Positions 7,636-16,649 of a DNA stretch of 64,000 nucleotides are shown in pieces. The position numbers and the translations under genes were made by a program. Where the stretch lies: positions 4,402,001-4,466,000 of the forward strand of contig NZ_CP186274.1 of the NCBI RefSeq assembly GCF_049331405.1. Direction: 5' to 3'. Each line of letters opens with the position of its first letter. The first letter of the stretch is position 1. The DNA comes from PoT sp049331405. GTDB lineage: Bacteria > Planctomycetota > Planctomycetia > Isosphaerales > Isosphaeraceae. The notes below the pieces were generated by a model that saw nothing but the letters and a program-made list of their open reading frames with translations, did no database searches and was not told the DNA's origin.

Positions 7636-10248
7636 TTACCTCGACTCAGAATCCTTCGACCCGAAATGCCGGCGGACGAACTCGAGCGATTCCTCGATCC
7701 GCTCGACCCCGAGGATGAGCAGGTCGCCGGCTTGCAACTCGGCGAGGGCCGTCTCGATGGCGATGAGCTCCTCCTCGACCTCCCGGAGCCGCCGGGGACG
7801 TGAGCGCCCTTCGAGCCCCTGACGCAGGAGGGCGTTCAGCTCACCGTCCTTGCGGTCCTGGTTCCCCTTGTCCTTGTAGAGGAGGATCTCATCGAAGCCG
7901 TCGCCGAGGAGTTCCCCCTGGCGGATCACGTCGGCGTCGCGCCGATTGCAGCCGGCGAAGACGATGACCCGGCGCTTGTGCGGGAACCGCTCGGCCGCCT
8001 CGATGAGGGCTTCGAGCGCCATGGAGTTGTGCGGGAAATCGACCACGACCGTCGCATCACCCACCTGCCAGACATTGAACCGTGCCGGCATCTCGCCGGG
8101 GTCGCCGCCGAACGACGCCAGGCCGTCGCGCAGGTCGTCCTTCGAGAGCCCGAGTGCCCAAGCCCCGCCGGCCGCAGCCAGGACGTTCTCGACCTGGAAG
8201 ACCGCGCGGCCGCCGTGTGTCAGAGGAACGTCGGCGAGGGGGATCAAGAGAGTTTCCGCGGTATCCTCGATCAGCACGATTGAGCCGTCCCGAATCGTGA
8301 TGGCTCGTCCCCCCTGGGCCCGATACGCCTCGATCAACCGATTCTCAGGCTTGCGAGAGAACCAAAGGATGTTACCCGGGCAGGCCTCCGCCATCGCCGA
8401 GACCAGTGGATCGTCGGCGTTGAGCACGGCGAAGCCCGTGGGGGAGACGGCCTCGACGACGGTCCGCTTCACTCGCGCCAGCGCTTCGAGCGTGTCGACG
8501 CCGCGGAGTTCGAGGTGGTCCCCTTCGCCAAGGTTCGTGACAACGCTCACGTCGCACTGGTCGAACGCCAGGCCCTCGCGGATGATCCCCCCCTGGGCCG
8601 TCTCGAGGACCGCGACCTCTACGATCGGGTTCAGGAAGACGGTGTGGGCACTCTGGGGGCCGCTGCAATCGCCGGTCTCGATACGACGCCCGTCGATGTA
8701 GATGCCGTCGGTCGAGCTCATGCCGACGACCTTGCCCAGCCGCTTGAAGAGGTGGGCAATAATGCGAGAGGTGGTCGTCTTGCCGCTGGTCCCGGTGACG
8801 ACGATGGTCGGGATCCGGCCATTCTCCCCGTGGGGGAAAAGGGCGGCGACGATCGCTTCGCCCACGGGCCGAGGCGGGTCATTCCAGGGCTTGAGATGTT
8901 GACGAAGCCAGGGATTCGCGTTGACCTCGACGATCACCCCCTTCTGCTCTTCGAGGGGGCGGCTGATGTCCTCGACGACGACATCGAGCCCCGCGAGATC
9001 CAGCCCGATGACCTGGGTCGCGTCGACGGCCCGCGCGGCGACCTCCGGATGCACCAGGTCGGTGACATCCACATTATCGCCGCCGTCTTTCATGTGCGAG
9101 TTTCGACGGATCAGGACGCGAGTGCCCGCCGGCGGAATGGAATCCGTCGCGTACCCGTCTTCGGAGAGGACCTTGATCGACGCCTCATCGAGCTCGATCT
9201 TGCGGAGCGGGGAGTTCGGCGACGTCCCTCTCCTCGGATCCTTGTTGACCTCGGCGACGAGTTGGGCCACCGTGCGTTGGCCGTCGCCGATGACGTGGGC
9301 GGAGTCCCGCCTTGCCGCGGCGACGACCCGGTCTCCCACCACGAGCAGTCGGTGGTGAGCCCCGGGAGCATGCTGCTCGACCATGACATCCGAGCTGACA
9401 TCCCGGGCCAGCGCATAGGCAGCCAGCACCTGCTCGCGCGACGTCAGGTTGAGCGAGATGCCGTCGCCGTGATCGGCATCGCGAGGCTTCACGACCACCG
9501 CGCCACCGAGTTCGACCGCAGCGGCCCAGGCGTCCTCAGCATCGGTCACCGGTCGACCATCGGGTACGGGAACTCCGACCGATCGAAGCAAGTCCTTGGT
9601 CAGATCCTTGTCGTCGGAGATCGATTCGGCCACCGCGGGAGTCCGGTCCGTCGCAGCCGTCTGGAACCGACGCTGTCGGACGCCATGCCCGAGCTGGATC
9701 AGGCTGTCGGCGTTGAGCCGACGGACCGGGATGCCCCTCAGCTTTGCCGCCGCGACGACAGGAGCCGTGTTTGGGCCGATGCCGTGTACCTTGGTCAGCG
9801 CTTTGAGTCGTTCAACCTCGGCATCGACGTCGAACTCTCCCCCCTGCCCCGCGGAGGTGTCGAAAAGACGGATCGCCGACTGGAGAGCAGCCTGCGCGAC
9901 TTGCTCGACCTGATACTGGACCGCCAGCCTGGCCACTCCGACCTCGGGCTCCCAGCGGGTCTTGAGAACCTCGACCTCGGCGCCGGCGCGGGTTTGCAAC
10001 TCCAGGATCAGAATCCCGAGGAACTCGACGGCGTTCGGGGCGGAGGCGAGCCGCGTTTCGAGGGCGGAGGTCCGGCCGTTGACCGACTCCTGCGACTGAG
10101 ACAGGATCGCCATCAGGCGCTTGGTGATCTCTTCCTTGTCCCTGGCGAACGGCTTCTCAATTTCGGCCGGGTCGAGCCAGACTTCCAGCAGAGGCACCCT
10201 GGCCCAGACGTTGGGTCCGCGCAGCAGCAAAACTTTCCGAACTGTCAT
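7636..10248 (-). CDS. cphA: Cyanophycin synthetase CphA
   Basis: An 870-aa enzyme that builds the multi-L-arginyl-poly-L-aspartate storage polymer without ribosomes. Three parts are visible: a CphA-type N-terminal domain starting 'LLLRGPNVWARVP'; an ATP-grasp domain (lysine in 'VVVKPRDADHGDG', metal-site 'VEVNANPW'); and a Mur-ligase-like domain with an intact P-loop 'GTSGKTTT' (near residue 485) and a 'DFPHN' motif. The intact second ATP site and full length favour CphA1 (Asp and Arg added in turn) over CphA2, whose Mur-like site is degenerate. 'VEVNANPWLRQHLKPWN' departs from the commoner 'VEVNAAPGFRMH', so this is a divergent branch. No cyanophycinase or isoaspartyl dipeptidase gene is near. 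Confidence 0.92.
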   Translation of the reverse strand: MTVRKVLLLRGPNVWARVPLLEVWLDPAEIEKPFARDKEEITKRLMAILSQSQESVNGRTSALETRLASAPNAVEFLGILILELQTRAGAEVEVLKTRWEPEVGVARLAVQYQVEQVAQAALQSAIRLFDTSAGQGGEFDVDAEVERLKALTKVHGIGPNTAPVVAAAKLRGIPVRRLNADSLIQLGHGVRQRRFQTAATDRTPAVAESISDDKDLTKDLLRSVGVPVPDGRPVTDAEDAWAAAVELGGAVVVKPRDADHGDGISLNLTSREQVLAAYALARDVSSDVMVEQHAPGAHHRLLVVGDRVVAAARRDSAHVIGDGQRTVAQLVAEVNKDPRRGTSPNSPLRKIELDEASIKVLSEDGYATDSIPPAGTRVLIRRNSHMKDGGDNVDVTDLVHPEVAARAVDATQVIGLDLAGLDVVVEDISRPLEEQKGVIVEVNANPWLRQHLKPWNDPPRPVGEAIVAALFPHGENGRIPTIVVTGTSGKTTTSRIIAHLFKRLGKVVGMSSTDGIYIDGRRIETGDCSGPQSAHTVFLNPIVEVAVLETAQGGIIREGLAFDQCDVSVVTNLGEGDHLELRGVDTLEALARVKRTVVEAVSPTGFAVLNADDPLVSAMAEACPGNILWFSRKPENRLIEAYRAQGGRAITIRDGSIVLIEDTAETLLIPLADVPLTHGGRAVFQVENVLAAAGGAWALGLSKDDLRDGLASFGGDPGEMPARFNVWQVGDATVVVDFPHNSMALEALIEAAERFPHKRRVIVFAGCNRRDADVIRQGELLGDGFDEILLYKDKGNQDRKDGELNALLRQGLEGRSRPRRLREVEEELIAIETALAELQAGDLLILGVERIEESLEFVRRHFGSKDSESR

Positions 10249-10361
10249 CCCCGCTCCCTGATCGAAGAGGAAAGCCGTTCCAGCGACTCCAACCTCATCG
10301 TATCAGATGTCCCAACGCGGAAAAACCTTGGGACGAGCTCCAGCCTGTCGTGCTTTAAACC

Positions 10362-11345
10362 TCAGCGGCCAAGTGCATCCAGGAAAGCTCGGTAATATCG
10401 AGAAGGCTCGATCTCGGCCTTTTCGGGCGAGGAATGCATCATGGCCCCGAAACGTAGCCGAAGCTCTTCTCCGGCCTTCACGACGACGGAGCTCTTGCTC
10501 CCCTGCTTCATGGCCTCGCGCCCGAATGGGTTGGCGACGAAGACCCCGTAATCGCGGTTATGCCACCAGGCCCTTCGGAAGTTGGTCGGGGCCGCCATGA
10601 GCGTGATTCCGCTACGACGCCCTTCCGAGTCGCCCGAGTAGTCGCACCAGTCGGCGGGCTGGCCCCAGGTGATCGCGGCCGTCTTCTTGCCTTGGCTGCT
10701 AAGGATCTGGCCGCCATTCTTCTCGATCAACGGCGTGGCCAGGCGAGCCCCGAAACCCATCTCCTCCTGATCGCCGAAGCGGAGTTCGCCATCCGCGGGA
10801 CTGAAGCGGGCATCCCAGATGAGGAGCCAGCCGTCAAGTTTGTGGGCGATCCGGATCTGATTGACGAGGCTGCCGAGCACCTTGCCTTCGGCCGACTTCA
10901 AGCGGCACTCGTTGGCGAAGCAGATTTGACCATCGTTCGTCGATGGTTCTTCGACAAACCGGACATGCTCGATGCGTCCCTGATTCCGCCAGAAGTCCGC
11001 CCCGTTGATGTCGCCGAAGCCGAGCCAGAGGCCGGGGTGCATCTTGTCGTGATCCACGGCATCGCGACCCGGGATCGGCGGATGGTTTCGCGTGATCGGC
11101 ATGTCGTCGAGAGCCCGCAGATTGGCGAAATAGGGGCGCAGGATCGTCGGGTCGTCGAAGATGAAAGATCCGATGGGCTTCCCCGCAAAGATGAAATCGA
11201 GTTGGCCCGCCTTGCGTGCGACGCCGAAACCCGATTCTGACCTTGCTTTATTCGCCTGGGCGTGTGATCCGAGGATTCCCGTCGCCAGCGCGGCGATCAA
11301 AAGCGACCGACGCGTGCGAAGTCCCATGTTTCGGGATGATCTCAT
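10362..11345 (-). CDS. PmoA-family (DUF6807) exported protein
   Basis: A 327-aa protein with an N-terminal export signal that includes 'RTRRSLLIAALATG', so Sec or possibly Tat export. The rest matches the DUF6807/'methane oxygenase PmoA' family found in planctomycetes and Bacteroidetes: 'RPYFANLRALDDMPITRNHPP', 'DHDKMHPGLWLGFGDINGADFW' and the late 'ITWGQPADWCDYSG' block are typical. Despite the family name it has no connection with methane oxidation; such genes usually sit in sugar or sugar-acid catabolic loci. It follows the OYE-like and DapA-like genes on the same strand at a 60-bp gap, consistent with one operon. An alternative start is Met7 (11327). Confidence 0.85.
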   Translation of the reverse strand: MRSSRNMGLRTRRSLLIAALATGILGSHAQANKARSESGFGVARKAGQLDFIFAGKPIGSFIFDDPTILRPYFANLRALDDMPITRNHPPIPGRDAVDHDKMHPGLWLGFGDINGADFWRNQGRIEHVRFVEEPSTNDGQICFANECRLKSAEGKVLGSLVNQIRIAHKLDGWLLIWDARFSPADGELRFGDQEEMGFGARLATPLIEKNGGQILSSQGKKTAAITWGQPADWCDYSGDSEGRRSGITLMAAPTNFRRAWWHNRDYGVFVANPFGREAMKQGSKSSVVVKAGEELRLRFGAMMHSSPEKAEIEPSRYYRAFLDALGR

Positions 11346-11405
11346 GATTTCGTGCCTTCAATCTGCGGAGTTCTCGGAGTCTAGCGCGAGAGCCCGCCGC
11401 TTGGC

Positions 11406-12854
11406 TCAAGTGGTTCGACCTGGGTCGCCGGCCTGGAGGTTCTTGGCTGCGTTCAGGGCGGCACGCTCGGGCCGATCCTTGTAGAACGGGTCGAGGGGAT
11501 AGCAGCCGGAGACGATTCCATTGCGGGGTGCTGTGGTGCAATCGCTGAAGGTCCGGCAGATGCGTTTCCTCGCCAGGACTCGACCGGCCAGCACGTCCGC
11601 GGGCAGGTCGGGATAGGAAAGGACCATCCGGCCGAGCCCGACGAAGTCGGCCCCGCCGCCGCGGACGACGCTCTGGGCGACGTTCGGCAGCCAATCCTGC
11701 AGGTAAGAATATCCCGATCCGACGACGATCATCTTCGGCCGCTCGGCCTTGATCTGGGCCGTCGCCTCGATCTGGCGGGCGACACCGACGAGCGGATCCT
11801 CGGGGGGCTGATAGCCGTCGGACGGGGGGAAGGTCGCCGGCCGCTGGATGTGGGGGTTGTAATAAGGGCTCCCCGCCGTCGTGCAGACCAGCCGAATGCC
11901 GAGCCCTTCGATGAGGTCGAGGAAGGCCAACGGCTCGCTCAGGTCAATGCCGAGGCCGCTGCCATCGCCCCCGAACGCATAGGGATACTCGCCAGCTGAC
12001 GCGGCAGGCACGCCGACGGCATCGTCGCCCGGCCGGAAAGGGACGAAGTCGAAGACGCTGAGCCGGACCCCGACTTCCAGGCCGGGGGCCTCGGCCCTGA
12101 TGCCGGCGACGATCTCGCGGAGGAACCGAGTCCGGTTCTCGAGGCTCCCGCCAAACCGCCCGGGGCGGTCGACCGCCGAGAGGAATTCGTGGCCGAGGTA
12201 GCCATGGCAGTGTTTCACATCGACGAAGGCGAAGCCCGCCTTTGCGGCAAGCCGAGCCGCCTTGATGAAGTCGGCGATCAAACGCTCGACGTCGTCGTCC
12301 GTCATCAGGGCCGAGTCGTCCTTGACCCCGAATCTCGCGTCAAGCAGCGGATGGCGGTAGAGGACCTTCGGCTCCAACTGCTTGCTCTTCGGGCGGCAGA
12401 ACCGTCCCGAGTGGGTGAGTTGGAGCCCGACCAGCAGGTCGTCAGTCGTGCTGAAGTGCTGCCGATGCATCTCCTGTAATAGTTCGTTCAAGGCGACGAT
12501 GTCCGGCAGAGTCTCCTCGTTGAGCACGAGTTGCTGCGGGTTCGCCCGGCCTTCGAAGCGGACCGCGACGGCCTCGCCACCCCAGATGAGCTTGGCGCCA
12601 CTCAAGCCGAAGTTCTGCCATCGCCGCCGGGTCAATTCGGAGGGCCGGCCATCGTCGGTGCCGTCCCAGCCTTCCATCGGGAGGATGCAGAAGCGGTTGC
12701 CTATGATGCCTCGATCGCGTTGGAATACCCGGCCCAACGGCGAGGTCGGCCCCGATTCCACGACGTCATCGAACGGGAGCGAGATCCCCAAGTCTTGCAC
12801 GTAGCCGCAGAAATCGGCCTTCGTCTTGAGGCTGGCGACGCGAGGATACGACAT
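11406..12854 (-). CDS. NADH:flavin oxidoreductase (Old Yellow Enzyme family)
   Basis: A 482-aa FMN-dependent TIM-barrel oxidoreductase. Characteristic motifs are 'LQLTHSGRFCRP', 'FVDVKHCHGYLGHEFLS' (substrate-binding His pair) and 'DRPGRFGGSLENRTRFL'. Near the C-terminus a cysteine cluster resembles the 4Fe-4S site of 2,4-dienoyl-CoA reductase-type members, but the second Cys position is Phe ('ICRTFSDC', then Cys 12 residues on). The C-terminal FAD/NAD domain of those enzymes is absent. The cluster is therefore probably a relic or binds differently. GGAGTG lies 9 nt upstream of the ATG. It starts 7 bp after the DapA-like gene, so both are likely translated from one message. The reaction is unknown; a redox step on a sugar-derived enone is a guess from context. 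Confidence 0.88.
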   Translation of the reverse strand: MSYPRVASLKTKADFCGYVQDLGISLPFDDVVESGPTSPLGRVFQRDRGIIGNRFCILPMEGWDGTDDGRPSELTRRRWQNFGLSGAKLIWGGEAVAVRFEGRANPQQLVLNEETLPDIVALNELLQEMHRQHFSTTDDLLVGLQLTHSGRFCRPKSKQLEPKVLYRHPLLDARFGVKDDSALMTDDDVERLIADFIKAARLAAKAGFAFVDVKHCHGYLGHEFLSAVDRPGRFGGSLENRTRFLREIVAGIRAEAPGLEVGVRLSVFDFVPFRPGDDAVGVPAASAGEYPYAFGGDGSGLGIDLSEPLAFLDLIEGLGIRLVCTTAGSPYYNPHIQRPATFPPSDGYQPPEDPLVGVARQIEATAQIKAERPKMIVVGSGYSYLQDWLPNVAQSVVRGGGADFVGLGRMVLSYPDLPADVLAGRVLARKRICRTFSDCTTAPRNGIVSGCYPLDPFYKDRPERAALNAAKNLQAGDPGRTT

Positions 12855-12861
12855 CGTCCGT

Positions 12862-13821
12862 TCACTCCTTGAACCCGAGTCCGAGTTGTCGTCCGATGTC
12901 GCGCAGGAGGGCGAGGTCGCTCTCCGGCCGAAGAGGGCTGGCGGGGTGCGTGCGATCGGTGGAGGTCCAGCCGCGAAGGTGCAGGAACATTGCCGCGCTG
13001 TGTTTGTAGGCGGGCACCGGGTTCCGGAAGGCCAGGAATCCGAGATACTGGAGCACGTCGTTCAGCTCGTGGAAGCTGGGATCCCCGGACTCCCACATCC
13101 GATCTCGCTTCGCGAAGAGGTCGGGGGCGAAGGTGCTCAGGCCGAGGAGATAGTCGCTGCCGTACATGACCATGTCGATCGCGAGGTCGTTGCCCGTGAA
13201 GACATGGAAATCGGGCCGGACCTCATCCCGGAGCTTGATTCGCTGCCATTCCAACTCGCGACGCAACGATGAGTGCTTGGCCCCGATGCAACGCCCGACG
13301 CCGAGCAACCCCCGATAGGCCTCCAGCGAATAGATCCGGCCGAACGGTGCGAACATCGAGCCGAGCTCGAAGGCGATGAATCGATCGCAACCTTCGGCGA
13401 GCTTCGCGTGGGCCGCGACGACGTCGTCATCGTTGAGTCCGGTCAGTCCGTACGAAGGGAAGATGACCGGGATCCCTCCCCGAGACTGGATCGGCTCGAT
13501 CCTTGACGCATAGGCGTCGCGATCGAAGCGGTCCCCCGGCGAGTCGCCAACGAAGGCCCCCGCCACGAACGGGCGTCCGCCGAGCACGTCCCTCGTTTGA
13601 TCCAGGACGCGGCTCCTGGTCTCGTCGTCGAGCAGGTTGATGTACCCGGTGTCCATGTTGACCGCCGGGGTCAGCCCCGCGTCGGCTGTACGAAGGACGT
13701 GCGCCCGGAAGGACTCCCAGTCGACGCTCCCATGCGAGGCGAACGGCAGGAGAATGGCCGACATCCCCGTGATCTTTCGGCGAGGTACGACCATGGCCAC
13801 CGGGTCGAGTGGCTCGTGCAT
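12862..13821 (-). CDS. Dihydrodipicolinate synthase-family aldolase
   Basis: A 319-aa class I aldolase/lyase of the DapA family (TIM barrel). The Schiff-base lysine is seen in 'CIGAKHSSL'. The usual DapA motifs for pyruvate binding are divergent, so it need not make dihydrodipicolinate; related proteins act on keto-deoxy sugar acids or N-acetylneuraminate. It is first in the minus-strand row DapA-like, OYE-like, PmoA-like, which suggests carbohydrate or sugar-acid breakdown rather than lysine synthesis. The start ATG at 13821 has AAGGAG about 10 nt upstream; the ORF continues to 13878 without a better ribosome-binding site. Function beyond the family level is not determined. Confidence 0.85.
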   Translation of the reverse strand: MHEPLDPVAMVVPRRKITGMSAILLPFASHGSVDWESFRAHVLRTADAGLTPAVNMDTGYINLLDDETRSRVLDQTRDVLGGRPFVAGAFVGDSPGDRFDRDAYASRIEPIQSRGGIPVIFPSYGLTGLNDDDVVAAHAKLAEGCDRFIAFELGSMFAPFGRIYSLEAYRGLLGVGRCIGAKHSSLRRELEWQRIKLRDEVRPDFHVFTGNDLAIDMVMYGSDYLLGLSTFAPDLFAKRDRMWESGDPSFHELNDVLQYLGFLAFRNPVPAYKHSAAMFLHLRGWTSTDRTHPASPLRPESDLALLRDIGRQLGLGFKE

Positions 13822-14527
13822 GCTCAACAATCTCCTTCGCTCGTCCCGCGAATCCGAACGCCGGCGAAACTCCAACATCGCGCGCCGGGGTATCCCTGGC
13901 AGTCCGACGAGATCCCGACCCGGGCGCCGATGCCCGGGTCCAGACCCGAGCCGACGAGGCGGGGCCTCTTCCGGAGTGTCCTAACTTACATCCTCCGCGT
14001 CGAAAAGGAAAAGCCCCCGCATCGCCGCGAAGTGCGGGGCCGTTCGCCTGAGTCCTCGAACGTTTGGCCTCGGGACACATTAGGATGGGAGCGGATTTTC
14101 AACATGAATGACTATTCCGCCAGGCCTGATTTGCGACGTGCTTCGGCCAGAGACGACGATGGCGGGCTTGAAGATCTTAGAACGAGAGGAGTCGGAGTTG
14201 CGACTCCTCATGACGATTAAATATTCATTCCAGATCTACACTCACAATTCCACGAATTGGTTCATGCAACCATCATGAAGGCCTTTCATTTTCCCGAGAA
14301 TATTCGTGGAACAGCGGCAAAGTACCCGAGAAAACGCGAACCGAAGTTTAATCAAGCGAACCCTAAACATTTAGAAGGTGTTCGAAGTGAGTGAATCATC
14401 AATTCCGAATTTTACTGTTTCACTTCATGTGTTATCGTGCCAGAGTATATGAGGGTGTGGCCTTGGGCCTCGGAACAGCGAGATGGGATCATTGGAAGTC
14501 ATCTAGTCCTCGAACGGGAGCAAGACG
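13822..14527. other. Intergenic region, partly AT-rich
   Basis: About 700 bp between divergent genes. The part from about 14200 to 14460 is markedly more AT-rich than the neighbouring genes. It holds a 10-bp inverted repeat, TTCCACGAAT (14248-14257) and ATTCGTGGAA (14302-14311), and a minus-strand terminator-like hairpin at 14015-14039. No protein gene is supported. Confidence 0.5.
13998..14039 (-). terminator. Minus-strand terminator-like hairpin without an obvious gene
   Basis: CCCCGCA (14015-14021) pairs with TGCGGGG (14033-14039); on the minus strand the stem is followed by a T-rich run (CTTTTCCTTTTC). It lies upstream of the DapA-like gene, so it would end a minus-strand transcript starting in 14040-14527, or act as a leader attenuator. 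Confidence 0.5.
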
Positions 14528-15265
14528 ATGATTGACTTGGCTTGCCCGAGTTGTGGTCGCGGTGGCACGATTCCCAAGGAGAAGGTGAATACGCGACTCG
14601 TCTGCAGGAAGTGCCACGTCGTCTTTCACATGACAAACGGCGGCCGGACGCTCTTCGGCGAACCCCAGGCCGAGCCGGTCGAGATGGATTCGAAAACATC
14701 CCATCGCATTTCGAAGATCGCGTCCCATCCGGGGACGATCCCCGACTTCCGGGGACCTCTCCGCCGGATCGCGCCGGAGAAAGTCGGGATCGCCGCCACG
14801 CTGGTCGTGGCCGTGGGTATCGCCATCTTGGTGCTGAATCGACCAGGGCAGACGGTGGCCGATAGCTCGTCGCTCCTGGTGAAGAAACTCGTGGACGACG
14901 ATCTCACCTACCTCAAGAAGATCGCCACCGAGGATACGGTGGACGACGTCGTGCGATGGTTCGACGTCGTCCACCCCTTGCTCGTGAAGGCGCGCGAGCG
15001 TTGGAAGACGAAGTCGACGGATATCCGAGTGGCGGTGATGGAGGAGACGTCGAAGAACGGCTCGTCCCAGACATTCGTCTATCCGCTGGCCGGGGCCGCG
15101 CGCGACTCGTCCATCAAGACCGCGGCCGAGGCCGACCCGACCTTGATGGCCCCCGTCGACGTGATCCTGCACTGGACGAAGGACAAGCATGGGAAATGGC
15201 GTCTCGACGGCCAGCAGACGTTCCAGTCGCTGCGCCAGACGAGCGTTGCCGCCACGTTGCCCTGA
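14528..15265 (+). CDS. Zinc-ribbon membrane protein of unknown function
   Basis: A 245-aa protein not assigned to a known family. It opens with a zinc ribbon of four cysteines (Cys6, Cys9, Cys26, Cys29), nearly the spacing at the start of the kinase at 3881. One transmembrane helix follows at about residues 83-103 ('VGIAATLVVAVGIAILVLN'), then a roughly 140-aa domain that would lie outside the cytoplasm, with alternating charged and hydrophobic segments and 'VDVILHWTKDKHGKWRLDG' near the end. GGGAG sits 9 nt upstream of the ATG. It is a single gene between a divergent and a convergent neighbour. A membrane-tethered sensor or assembly factor is possible, but nothing in the sequence fixes a role. 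Confidence 0.75.
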   Translation: MIDLACPSCGRGGTIPKEKVNTRLVCRKCHVVFHMTNGGRTLFGEPQAEPVEMDSKTSHRISKIASHPGTIPDFRGPLRRIAPEKVGIAATLVVAVGIAILVLNRPGQTVADSSSLLVKKLVDDDLTYLKKIATEDTVDDVVRWFDVVHPLLVKARERWKTKSTDIRVAVMEETSKNGSSQTFVYPLAGAARDSSIKTAAEADPTLMAPVDVILHWTKDKHGKWRLDGQQTFQSLRQTSVAATLP

Positions 15266-15340
15266 GTTGTTCACCAGTCCCTTCGACTCGCCCGGGGACC
15301 GGTCTCGACGTTCCGAGGCCTCCCTGGGCGAGGTCGGGGT

Positions 15341-16381
15341 TCAACCCCAAGGCCCCTCAACCACGACTCGATTCGCGGCGGAGTGATCCGCCGCCTCTAG
15401 CACGCGCACGACCTCTCGCCCTTGCTCGGCCGTCACGATCAGCGGGACACGTTCGAGCAGATGCTCGGCGATGTTGGCATAATAGCCATCCCAATGGCCT
15501 CGGACCGTATCGATCCGACTCTCGCGTGAGTTCCCCTGCTCGTCCTCGGCATTCACCACAGCCTGGTGTTCGGACGGCTCGGACGCCCGGTCGATGTCGC
15601 CCGTGCGCAGGGCGTCCTCCTGGGGGTCGATGCCATCTTTTTGGAAGCCGCCGCGGCTGCCCAGCACCCACCAGCGTGGATGGGTCGCACGGGCGATGCG
15701 GCTGGTCTCGATTCGGAAGACGACCTCGTCGAACTCCATGACGATCTGGCCATGGCCCCCGGTGTCGACCCCCGGCCAGAGCGCCGGGGTCAGCCAGGCC
15801 TTGAGCCGTCGACAGGGTCCGAATCCGAGCATGAGCGCCTGGTCGACCAGATGCGCGCCCCAGTCGTGGAGGATGCTCCCTGCCGAGGCTGCTTGGCCTC
15901 GCCAGGTCCTCGGCGGCGCGTACCGGCAGACCGAGCTCTCGACCACCATCGCACGCCCGATCGCACCTCGAGCCAACACGTCCCGGAGCGTCAGGTAGTC
16001 CCAATCCCAGCGCCTGTTGTGGAAGACGGAGAGCATCTTGCCCGAGGCGTCCCGGGCGGCGATCATCCGGTCGGCCGCTTCGGTCCCGAGTGCCATCACC
16101 TTGTCGACGACACAATCCTTGCCGGCCTCGAGCGTCCGCACCGCGAGGTCGGCGTGGGTGTCGTGGGGGGTCGCGATCACCACGAGCTGGACCGAGTCGT
16201 CTGATAGGGCCTCGGCGATGTCGGCATATCCTCGGACGTTCCAATCGGCCTCGGCCGACGCGCGGACCTGCGGGTCACGGGCGACAATCCCGGCGAGTTT
16301 TAGATCCGCCTGCCGTGCGATCAAGGGGCAATGAAATGCCCTGCCGGCCAGCCCGTAACCCACGACAACCGTACGGATCAT
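15341..16381 (-). CDS. Gfo/Idh/MocA family oxidoreductase
   Basis: A 346-aa NAD(P)-dependent oxidoreductase. The N-terminal Rossmann fold opens 'RTVVVGYGLAGRAFHCPL', and 'VVIATPHDTHADLAVRTLEAGKDCVVDKVMA' is the standard family segment; its 'DK' replaces the usual 'EKP'. The C-terminal alpha/beta domain has 'GSILHDWGAHLVDQALMLGFG', in which the Asp and His correspond to the catalytic pair. Members oxidise or reduce sugars and inositols; the substrate is not readable here. Start: two overlapping ATGs (16384 and 16381); the second is 6 nt from AGGAG and is preferred. It is convergent with the zinc-ribbon gene and divergent from the aminotransferase gene. Confidence 0.9.
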   Translation of the reverse strand: MIRTVVVGYGLAGRAFHCPLIARQADLKLAGIVARDPQVRASAEADWNVRGYADIAEALSDDSVQLVVIATPHDTHADLAVRTLEAGKDCVVDKVMALGTEAADRMIAARDASGKMLSVFHNRRWDWDYLTLRDVLARGAIGRAMVVESSVCRYAPPRTWRGQAASAGSILHDWGAHLVDQALMLGFGPCRRLKAWLTPALWPGVDTGGHGQIVMEFDEVVFRIETSRIARATHPRWWVLGSRGGFQKDGIDPQEDALRTGDIDRASEPSEHQAVVNAEDEQGNSRESRIDTVRGHWDGYYANIAEHLLERVPLIVTAEQGREVVRVLEAADHSAANRVVVEGPWG

Positions 16382-16649
16382 CATAGACTCCTATTAGAGT
16401 AGGTCCGAGCCGAGCGACCAAGGGTCAGGCGCCCGCCCCGGTTGCGGCTACGGCCGCAACGACTTACGCGGAAGCAGGTGCAATTGCATTCGTATGACGG
16501 CTGCCTGATTCATCGTGATTCGAAAGAATTCAGGGATGGTCACGCGAACCCGAAATTTGGTATCTACGTAAGAATATTAAGAGAGGAGACGACGACGTCG
16601 GAGAAACAGCCAGACTCCCATTTCAACCTCAATGATGGAGGGCTCGCAC

